This document shows positions 5,983 to 11,820 of a DNA stretch of 11,820 bases, piece after piece. Location of the stretch: contig VAXK01000080.1 in the NCBI GenBank assembly GCA_005885565.1, positions 1-11,820 of the forward strand, written 5' to 3'. A model generated the notes under the pieces. It had not been told where the DNA came from. It saw only the letters and a list, made by a program, of their open reading frames with translations, and searched no databases. How positions within the stretch are numbered: the first letter of the stretch is position 1; each line of letters opens with the position of its first letter. Both the position numbers and the translations under genes were made by a program. This DNA comes from Actinomycetota bacterium. GTDB taxonomy: Bacteria > Actinomycetota > Thermoleophilia > Gaiellales > Gaiellaceae.

Positions 5983-7365
5983 ATGAGCAGCTTTCCCGCA
6001 GCGGTCCCGGCTCGCCGCGAGGTCGGCGCGCGGTCGCTGCTGCTCCGGGGGTCGTGGTCGACCGTGGCGCTCTGCTTCGGGACGGCGACCGCTGCCGTCA
6101 CGGCGACGATCGGGCCCGACGCGCGCTGGCTCGGCGCTCTCGGCCGCGTCATCGTCGAGCGCGGAAGCATTCCGCACGGGGTGCCGTTCGCGGCCGCGCC
6201 GTCGTCCGGGTGGCCGAACGTCCCCGTCCTCGCCGAGCTCGTCTTCCGCGGGCTCACGGGAGCCCTGGGTGATCGGGGCCTCCTGCTCGCCCAGCTCGTC
6301 GCCGTGAGCGTTGCTCTCGCGGGGACGAGACGCGAGATGCGGCGGCTCGGCGCGACGGACGCGGGCGCGGCGCTGGTCCTCGCCCTCGTCGTACCAGGCG
6401 CGCTGCTCGCGTTTGCGGGGATCAGGGCCCAGCTCTTCTCGCTCGCGCTCTTCCCGCTCCTCGTCGCGCTTCTGCGGCGCGAGGCGGCGGCGCCGTCGCG
6501 CCGGATCTGGCTCCTGCCGCCGCTCGTCGCGCTCTGGTCGAACCTGCACGGCGTCGTCCTGCTCGGCCTCGCGGCGGCGGGCGTCTACCTCGTCCTCGAG
6601 CGGGCCCGGCTCCGTCCGCTGGAGAGCCTCTGCGTCGCGGCCTCGTCGCTGGTCGCGCTTTGCGCGACGCCGGCACTGGCGGGGACGCCGCGCTACTACC
6701 ACGACGTGCTGACGAGCGTGGCCGCACGACGGGGCTACGGCCTCTGGGCGTCGCTCTCGCTCCACTCGGGCTTCGACCTGCTGCTCGTCGGCGTAGGCGC
6801 GCTCCTCCTCGCCGCGTTCCTCCGCAGCCGGCCGCGGCCGTGGGAGGTCGTGGTCGTCGCGCTGCTCGTCTTGTCGACGATCCATACGGCGCGGAACGGC
6901 GTGTGGCTGCTCCTGTTCCTCGCCGCGCCGGCCGCGACTCAGCTCCGGGTCCGGGCCCGGCCCCATCCAGCCGTCGTTCATGTGCTCGCGCTCCTGTGCC
7001 TCGTCGCCGGCGCGCTGGGCATCGCGCGCGGCCCGCAGACCGCGGGCGCGGAGAGCGTCGCCGTCGTCCGGGCGATCCACGATGCACACGGACGGCCGAT
7101 CCTGGCCGAGCCCGCCACCGCGGAGGGGATCGCCGCGGCCGGCGGCCGGGTCTGGATCTCCAACCCGCTCGACGCGTTCGCGCCGGCCGCGCAGCGCGCG
7201 TACCTCGACTGGCTCGACGGCAGGCCCTCGGGCGACCGGCTCCTCGCAGGCATCCGCACCGTCGTCGTGACGCCGGGGTCTCCCGCGGCGCGGAGGCTCG
7301 CTCCCGACGGGCGGTTCCGCGTCGCGCTGAGAAGCGCTCGGGCGATCGTCTTCGTCCGCGCATGA
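5983..7365 (+). CDS. GT-C-like polytopic membrane protein, uncharacterised family
   Basis: This 460-residue protein has about ten hydrophobic segments from ~25 to ~348 and an outer C-terminal domain (~352-460). It has landmarks of a widespread bacterial GT-C-like family. An early loop holds Asp46 and then RGSIPHGVPF (60-69). IRAQLFSLALF at 147-157 corresponds to the usual RPQLFS segment, and WSNLHGVVLLG at 185-195 contains the hallmark NLHG. Members typically end with a domain holding GGYLIW and VFIDGR motifs. Here that place reads AEGIAAAGGRVWISNPLDAF, a diverged version. The role is probably lipid-linked sugar transfer or surface glycan assembly, but no reaction is proven for the family. 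ATG 5983 lacks a clear Shine-Dalgarno. The stop overlaps the YfhO-family start by 4 bp (ATGA), so the two are translated together and may act together. Confidence 0.72.
   Translation: MSSFPAAVPARREVGARSLLLRGSWSTVALCFGTATAAVTATIGPDARWLGALGRVIVERGSIPHGVPFAAAPSSGWPNVPVLAELVFRGLTGALGDRGLLLAQLVAVSVALAGTRREMRRLGATDAGAALVLALVVPGALLAFAGIRAQLFSLALFPLLVALLRREAAAPSRRIWLLPPLVALWSNLHGVVLLGLAAAGVYLVLERARLRPLESLCVAASSLVALCATPALAGTPRYYHDVLTSVAARRGYGLWASLSLHSGFDLLLVGVGALLLAAFLRSRPRPWEVVVVALLVLSTIHTARNGVWLLLFLAAPAATQLRVRARPHPAVVHVLALLCLVAGALGIARGPQTAGAESVAVVRAIHDAHGRPILAEPATAEGIAAAGGRVWISNPLDAFAPAAQRAYLDWLDGRPSGDRLLAGIRTVVVTPGSPAARRLAPDGRFRVALRSARAIVFVRA
7362..7365 (+). other. ATGA start/stop overlap coupling two genes
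   Basis: ATGA contains the ATG of the YfhO-family gene and the TGA stop of the preceding GT-C-like gene. It indicates one transcript and translational coupling. It also identifies the true start inside a much longer open frame. Confidence 0.75.
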
Positions 7366-9884
7366 GCGCGAGTGCCGCGCCCGCCGTCCCCGGCCGGGTT
7401 GCCTGGTCGCGAACCACGGGCGCGCGGCGGCTGGTGCTCGTGGCGGCGCTGCCCGCCATCCTCCCGGTCGTCGCGCTCTCGCAGGCGCTCGTCACGGGAC
7501 GGCTGATCGCCCCCGGCGACGCCTTCAACTACTACCTCCCGGTGCACGAGCTCGCGAAGGCGTCGTGGCGCGCCGGCGAGATCCCGGGCTGGAACCCGTT
7601 CGCCTTCGCCGGCGAGCCGCTGCTCGCGATCGCTCAGGCGGGCGTCTTCTACCCGCTGAACGCGCTCTTCCTCGTCCTGCCGTCGTTCTACGCCAACAAC
7701 GTCCTCGTGCTGCTGAACATCGCGATCGCCGCGACCGGCGCGGGGCTGCTCGCCCGGCGGCTGACGGGCGACGACGCGGGTGCCGTGGTCGCCGGGCTCG
7801 CATTCGGCTCCTGCGGGTTCTTCTACGGCCACCTGGGCCACCAGACGATCGAGGCGAGCGCGGCCTGGCTGCCCTGGGCCTTCCTCGCCTATGAGCGCCT
7901 GCGGGAGCGGGGAGGCATCGGCAACGTGCTCCTCACGAGCGGCGCGCTCGCCCTGGCGGCGCTCGCCGGGCAGCTGCAGATGTTCGCCATGACGGTGCTC
8001 GCCCTCGTGACGTACGCGGTCGTGAACGAGCTGCTGGTCGCGCCTGCGCGCGCCCGGCGCTTCCGGAAGGTCGTGCTCGTCGTCTCGGCCGTCGCGGGGG
8101 CCGAGATGCTGCTCCCCACGCCGACGCTCGTGATCGCGGCCGTCCTCCTGCTCGACCTGCTCCTCGTCGTCGCACTCGTCAGCCTCGTCGTCCAGAGGGT
8201 GCTCGACCGGAGCTTCCCCTCGATTCGCGCAACGCCGCGGTCGCTCCGGCTCCTCGGCCTCGCGTCGATCGTGGGGTGCGGTCTCGCCGCCGTTCAGCTC
8301 GTCCCGACCGCGTTCGGCCTCGGGCAGTCTCTGCGAGGGAGCTTCAGCTACGCGGCGGCGACGTCGTTCTCGTTGTCGGCCACGCACCTGCCGCTCCTGC
8401 TCTTTCCCTACCTGTTCGGCAACCAGTTCCCCACCGCGCCGTTCACGGCGCCGTACCACGGCCACTGGAACCTCGAGGAGCTCGCGGGCTATCCGGGGCT
8501 CGCGTGCGTCGTACTCGTCGCCGCCGGCGGCGCGCGCATCCGCCGGGACAGGCGGGCGCTGGCCCTCGCCGCCGCGGCCGGCCTGATGCTGCTCGTCTCG
8601 CTTGGGCGGAGCACGGGGCTCGGCTTCCTCATTTGGCTCGTGCCGCCGTTCGGCCACTTCCGCGCCTGGGCGCGCTACGTCGTGGTCGTCGACCTCGCCG
8701 TCGCGATCCTCGCCGCATACGGCGTCGCCGAGCTCCGGGCTGCGGGCGGCGGCGTGCGACGCGCGGCCTGCCGACGCGCTGCCGTCACCGCGGCAGTCCT
8801 CGTCGGCACCGGCATCGTCGTTCCGCTCCTTCCGCCCGTCGCGCGTCACGTCCCGAACGGCTTTGCAGCGGTGCTCGCCGTCGCGATCCCGCTCGTCGCG
8901 GCGCTCGCAGCGGTCGCGACGTGCTTCCTCTTCGGCAGGAACATGCGGATCGCGACGGCGATCTGCATCCTGCTCGTCCCGCTCGACGGGTTCGTGTCCT
9001 TCGACGGCTTCTTCGGCTGGCGCCACTCGCCGTCGTTCACGGCCGCCCGCGCCGCCTACTCTCCGTCGACGCCGGCGCCCTGGGGGAGCGTCCCGGACCG
9101 GCCCGGGGGGATCGACCGGTACCTGTTCGTAGGCGGATCGGTCCGCGGGGTCTTCCCCTTCCTCCCGCAGCTCACCGACCTGAAGGGGATGCGGTCGGCG
9201 AGCGGCTACGACCCGCTCGCGTCCACGCGCTATCTCGAGGCTGTCGGCGGGATGCAGCCGACCGGGGCGATCGCCCGCCCGGGGCAGTTCCTGCGCCGCC
9301 GTTCGCCCTTGCTCGACCTGCTGCGCATCTCGCTCGTCCTCGTTCCGACGCATCAAGCGCCTGCGCGCACGCCGCCGTGGCTGGAGCGGACCGGCGTTGC
9401 CGACGGGCTGGTTCGCTACGAGTACCGCCCGCGCGTGCACGACGCGTTCCTCGTCGATCGCGCGGTCGTCGCCTCGGACCGCGAGATCGGTGCGGCTCTC
9501 GACGGCCGCCGCGCCTTCGACCCGACGGCGGTCGCGCTCGTCGAGCGGCCGGCTCCCGCCGAGTCCCGCGGCCGAGTCGGGCACGTCCGGTGGAGCGCGA
9601 AACATGTCGACGCTCGCGTCGTAGCGGCGGGCCGGAGCATCCTCGTCCTGAGCCAGGCCTGGGCCCCCGGCTGGTCGGCGCGGGTCGATTCGCGGCGCGC
9701 GCCCGTGATCCGCGTCGACGGGATCTTGAGCGGCGTCGAGATTCCGGCCGGCGCACACCGCATCCGCTTCGAGTACCGCACGCCCGGCCTCGAGGCCGGC
9801 TTCGGGATCTCGATCGGGACCCTCATCGCGCTCGCGCTGTCGGCAACCGTCCTTTTGGCTAGGCGCCGCACCCGCGTCGGGTAG
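7362..9884 (+). CDS. YfhO-family membrane protein (GT-C-type)
   Basis: This 840-residue protein matches YfhO in order and size. It has a first helix at ~22-44, then an outer loop with PGDAFNYYLPVHEL (Asp53) and GEIPGWNPFAFAGEPLL (72-88), the typical acceptor/catalytic region. Many further helices follow, including AAVQLVPTAFGL and FGHFRAWARYVVV. A large outer domain ends with WAPGWSARVD (767-776), GVEIPAGAHRIRFEY (792-806) and a last helix (~812-833), a hallmark YfhO C-terminus. In Bacillus, YfhO works with the CsbB glycosyltransferase to glycosylate lipoteichoic acid. Here a CsbB/GtrB-type gene follows after 38 bp, so an analogous transfer of a carrier-bound sugar to an envelope polymer is likely; the acceptor is unknown. 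An extra hydrophobic stretch at ~238-292 seems longer than usual. The frame is open far upstream, but the ATGA overlap marks the start. Confidence 0.85.
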   Translation: MSASAAPAVPGRVAWSRTTGARRLVLVAALPAILPVVALSQALVTGRLIAPGDAFNYYLPVHELAKASWRAGEIPGWNPFAFAGEPLLAIAQAGVFYPLNALFLVLPSFYANNVLVLLNIAIAATGAGLLARRLTGDDAGAVVAGLAFGSCGFFYGHLGHQTIEASAAWLPWAFLAYERLRERGGIGNVLLTSGALALAALAGQLQMFAMTVLALVTYAVVNELLVAPARARRFRKVVLVVSAVAGAEMLLPTPTLVIAAVLLLDLLLVVALVSLVVQRVLDRSFPSIRATPRSLRLLGLASIVGCGLAAVQLVPTAFGLGQSLRGSFSYAAATSFSLSATHLPLLLFPYLFGNQFPTAPFTAPYHGHWNLEELAGYPGLACVVLVAAGGARIRRDRRALALAAAAGLMLLVSLGRSTGLGFLIWLVPPFGHFRAWARYVVVVDLAVAILAAYGVAELRAAGGGVRRAACRRAAVTAAVLVGTGIVVPLLPPVARHVPNGFAAVLAVAIPLVAALAAVATCFLFGRNMRIATAICILLVPLDGFVSFDGFFGWRHSPSFTAARAAYSPSTPAPWGSVPDRPGGIDRYLFVGGSVRGVFPFLPQLTDLKGMRSASGYDPLASTRYLEAVGGMQPTGAIARPGQFLRRRSPLLDLLRISLVLVPTHQAPARTPPWLERTGVADGLVRYEYRPRVHDAFLVDRAVVASDREIGAALDGRRAFDPTAVALVERPAPAESRGRVGHVRWSAKHVDARVVAAGRSILVLSQAWAPGWSARVDSRRAPVIRVDGILSGVEIPAGAHRIRFEYRTPGLEAGFGISIGTLIALALSATVLLARRRTRVG

Positions 9885-9922
9885 GGAAGTGGGCGCCCTT
9901 GTACGCGACGATTGGTGCGCGC

Positions 9923-10921
9923 ATGAGCACGCGCGGCGAAGCCGACCCTCGGTATTCGATCGTCGTTCCGGTCTTCAACGAGGAGGAGTCGCTCCTCGAG
10001 CTCGGCCGGAGGCTCACGGCTGCGCTCGACGAGCTCGACGGCGCCTCGGAGGTCCTCCTCGTCGACGACGGGAGCACGGACGCCACGCCCGTCCTCCTCG
10101 CGGAGCTCGAGCGCCGGGACGACCGCTTTAGAGCTGTGCGCCTCTCGCGGAACTTCGGCCATCAAGTCGCGATCACCGCGGGCCTCGACGCCGCGAGAGG
10201 CGCCGCGATCGTCGTCATGGACGGCGACCTCCAGCATCCGCCGGAGGTCATCCACCGCCTGGTCGAGCGCTGGGAGGACGGCTACGACGTGGTGTACGCG
10301 GTCGCCGAGGAGCACGAGCAGGCGACGTGGTTCAAGCGCCGCTCGGCTGAGCTCTTCTACCGGCTGATCAGCCGCGTGGCGAAGGTCGACATGCCGCTCG
10401 GGGCCGGAGACTTCAGGCTGATCGACCGGCGGGTTCGCGACGCCTTCACGTCGATGCGGGAGCGGCACCGCTACGTCCGCGGCATGTTCGCCTGGATCGG
10501 CTTCAGGCAGACCGGCGTCACGTACAGGAGTCCCGCGCGCTTCGGCGGCAGGAGCAAGTACACGCTGTCGGCGATGACGCGACTGGCCGCCGACGCGCTC
10601 TTCTCGTTCTCGCAGGAGCCGCTCATGCTCGTCCTCAAGGTCGGGCTCGCGGTCTCGGCGCTGTCCTTCCTCTTCGGCCTCGCGACTCTCGCGTCGAAGC
10701 TCGCCGGTGCGTACAACGTGCCCGGCTACGTCACGATCGTCGTCGCGCTCGCCTTCCTCGGCGGCATCCAGCTCGTCGTGCTCGGCTTCATGGGGCAGTA
10801 CACGGCGCGGATCTTCGAAGAGGTCAAGCGCCGGCCGCTCTACATCGTCGACGACGGCGGGCGGGTCGCAAGCGGCGAAGCCGAGAGCAGCGTGCCCGAG
10901 CTCGTCGGCAGGCGCGCCTAG
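9923..10921 (+). CDS. GtrB/CsbB-type polyprenyl-phosphate glycosyltransferase (GT2)
   Basis: This 332-residue protein has an N-terminal GT-A domain and two C-terminal helices. Motifs in order are YSIVVPVFNEEES (11-23), LLVDDGSTD (45-53), RNFGHQ (76-81), the metal-binding DGDLQHPPE (100-108), GAGDFRLIDR (160-169) and YVRGMFAWIGF (184-194). Helices lie at ~234-258 and ~268-292, and IFEEVKRRPLY follows. This is the layout of GtrB, CsbB and YkoT, which move a sugar from a nucleotide donor to undecaprenyl (or decaprenyl) phosphate at the cytoplasmic face. The neighbouring YfhO-family protein would use the product outside. ATG 9923 was chosen because the protein then begins near the first strand. 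TTG 9899, preceded by AGGGAAG, is an alternative adding eight residues. Its TAG stop overlaps that of the convergent gene in a CTAG palindrome. Confidence 0.9.
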   Translation: MSTRGEADPRYSIVVPVFNEEESLLELGRRLTAALDELDGASEVLLVDDGSTDATPVLLAELERRDDRFRAVRLSRNFGHQVAITAGLDAARGAAIVVMDGDLQHPPEVIHRLVERWEDGYDVVYAVAEEHEQATWFKRRSAELFYRLISRVAKVDMPLGAGDFRLIDRRVRDAFTSMRERHRYVRGMFAWIGFRQTGVTYRSPARFGGRSKYTLSAMTRLAADALFSFSQEPLMLVLKVGLAVSALSFLFGLATLASKLAGAYNVPGYVTIVVALAFLGGIQLVVLGFMGQYTARIFEEVKRRPLYIVDDGGRVASGEAESSVPELVGRRA

Positions 10922-11820
10922 TAGCCGGGCCGCGACGGCACGAGCCGGTCGCGTGCCAGGACAGCCTGAACGGGCTCGCCTCGGATCGTGCCTGGGATGA
11001 GGCGCCGACAGGCGAGCAGCCGGTAGTGGCGAGTGAGCCCGATCGCCGTCCAACCCGGACGCCGGCATGCGGAGAAGATCCGGTCGTCCATGTACGAGCT
11101 GTCCGCCACAGGCCCGCGCCCAGCGACGAGCACTGCGTCTCCGCCGGCGGCGCACTGCCTCCCGCTCCGCCCCTCCAACGCGACTAGAACCGGAGTCGCC
11201 CGCGCGACCTCCATCTGCAGGCGGCCCATGTAGACCGGGCACCTCTGCGGGTTCAAGACGGCGACCCGGTCGACGAGCGCAGTACCCTCGCGCTCGTTTG
11301 CCGCCCATACCCTCACGTTCCAGTACGAGCCGAAGCCTCCCAGCAGGACGATGACGCTTACGGCTACGAGATCGCCACGCCGGAGGCGCGGCCCGCTCCG
11401 GGCCAGCGCGAGACCCGTCGCGGCTCCGAAGAGCGTGACGGACGGCAAGTAGTAACGCGAGACGATCTCCGCCCCGCTGAGCGCCTGGAAGGCGAGCGCC
11501 GACCAGCCGGTGAGCACGAAGCCGACGAGCAGCCAGTCGAGCGCTTCGCGACGCCGGAGCGCTCGCACGGCCAAGACGACACCGACGAGGCTCAGCAGCG
11601 CCCAAAGCGGGCTTCCGAGCGCGACGGTCATTGCGGCCCACTGCGTCGCTGTCCCCAAGACGAGGCGCCCGACGATGCCGCCCGCGCCTCGCGGCACGTG
11701 CTGGTGGTAGGCGGTCGTCCCGGCGGCCGCCACTCGCCCCACCTCCGTCGCCATGTGCACGACCGGCAGGAGGACGGCCACGGCAACCGCCTGGAAGCGC
11801 CGGTAGGCCAGCAGCGGTCG
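10918..11820 (-). CDS. Polytopic membrane protein, GT-C-like, C-terminal part (5' end outside window)
   Basis: The frame is open to base 11820 with no stop, so the gene begins beyond the right edge. The GTG at 11781 is not a convincing start because hydrophobic sequence continues upstream. About 300 residues are seen. Numbered from GTG 11781, helices lie at ~1-11, ~47-73, ~82-102, ~110-127 and ~137-152. RYYLPS (109-114) recalls the RYLLP segment of GT39-like membrane glycosyltransferases. The last ~130 residues are hydrophilic, probably outside, and contain four cysteines (181, 210, 239, 258) that could form two disulfides. The decisive N-terminal catalytic loops are off the window, so the glycosyltransferase reading rests on the RYYLP landmark, the topology and the neighbourhood. 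It is convergent with the GT2 gene, sharing a 4-bp overlap. Confidence 0.6.
   Translation of the reverse strand, partial: RPLLAYRRFQAVAVAVLLPVVHMATEVGRVAAAGTTAYHQHVPRGAGGIVGRLVLGTATQWAAMTVALGSPLWALLSLVGVVLAVRALRRREALDWLLVGFVLTGWSALAFQALSGAEIVSRYYLPSVTLFGAATGLALARSGPRLRRGDLVAVSVIVLLGGFGSYWNVRVWAANEREGTALVDRVAVLNPQRCPVYMGRLQMEVARATPVLVALEGRSGRQCAAGGDAVLVAGRGPVADSSYMDDRIFSACRRPGWTAIGLTRHYRLLACRRLIPGTIRGEPVQAVLARDRLVPSRPGY

Noticed and set aside
6660..7361. A 234-residue N-terminal extension of the YfhO-family gene
   Set aside because: The extension is Arg/Pro-rich and lies over the preceding gene in another frame. The ATGA overlap and the hydrophobic start of the protein place the start at 7362.
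6978..9758. Very long minus-strand open frame (over 900 codons) opposite the membrane-protein genes
   Set aside because: It reads as Arg/Glu/Asp/Ala-rich low-complexity sequence with no domain, and is the mirror of the strongly codon-biased YfhO-family gene. Long antisense frames are expected at this GC content.
9891..9898. GGGCGCCC palindrome between the YfhO-family and GT2 genes as a terminator
   Set aside because: It is an 8-bp palindrome with no loop and no T-run, so it cannot form a terminator hairpin. Such strings are frequent at this GC.
9416..11641. Long minus-strand open frame (741 codons) spanning the GT2 gene and part of the last gene
   Set aside because: It covers two well-supported genes in other frames, is Arg-rich and shows no motif.
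1..11820. CRISPR array, prophage, insertion sequence or defence island
   Set aside because: There are no regularly spaced repeats, transposase or integrase motifs, terminal inverted repeats or nuclease genes in any frame I read.
1..11820. tRNA or rRNA genes
   Set aside because: No TTCGANNC-type T-loop with a matching acceptor stem and no rRNA landmark was seen; the intergenic spaces are also short.

Overview
The window is about 70% GC by eye and almost wholly coding. The codons favour ctc, gcg and gtc, several starts are GTG, and at least one transcript looks leaderless. This points to a high-GC actinobacterium. Gene content (a Tad-type prepilin peptidase, a cytoplasmic NarL-type histidine kinase, several polytopic GT-C-like membrane proteins) would suit a Thermoleophilia/Gaiellales-like lineage, but no marker gene here settles the taxon. 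I see no RNA gene, CRISPR array, insertion sequence or integrase. No gene-free stretch exceeds about 170 bp.

Layout, left to right. (1) 1-1317, plus strand: 3' part of a family 39-like membrane glycosyltransferase, cut by the left edge. (2) 1318-2724, minus: a soluble histidine kinase with no response regulator beside it. (3) 2814-3599, plus: an alpha/beta hydrolase, divergent from the kinase, probably read from a leaderless promoter. (4) 3608-4941, minus: a two-gene operon with a 4-bp GTGA overlap, a DUF192 protein fused to a receiver-like domain followed by a prepilin peptidase. (5) 5108-5922: a small-membrane-protein cluster. Two homologous three-helix proteins face each other and enclose a 27-residue single-helix protein with a strong ribosome binding site. 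(6) 5983-10921, plus: a GT-C-like membrane protein, a YfhO-family membrane protein (4-bp ATGA overlap) and a GtrB/CsbB-type polyprenyl-phosphate glycosyltransferase. (7) 10918-11820, minus: the C-terminal part of another polytopic membrane protein, cut by the right edge.

The dominant theme is envelope glycan assembly. The GT2 enzyme would load a sugar on a lipid carrier at the inner face of the membrane, and YfhO or another GT-C-like protein would transfer it outside, as in CsbB/YfhO-type three-component glycosylation. No GtcA-type flippase is in view. The second theme is the surface: the prepilin peptidase and its DUF192-receiver partner suggest a Tad/Flp-type pilus whose other genes lie elsewhere.

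The most unusual items are the DUF192-receiver fusion coupled to the prepilin peptidase, and the paired three-helix proteins with the enclosed 27-residue protein. All four convergent gene pairs end within 8 bp of each other or overlap, so no intrinsic terminator fits between them.
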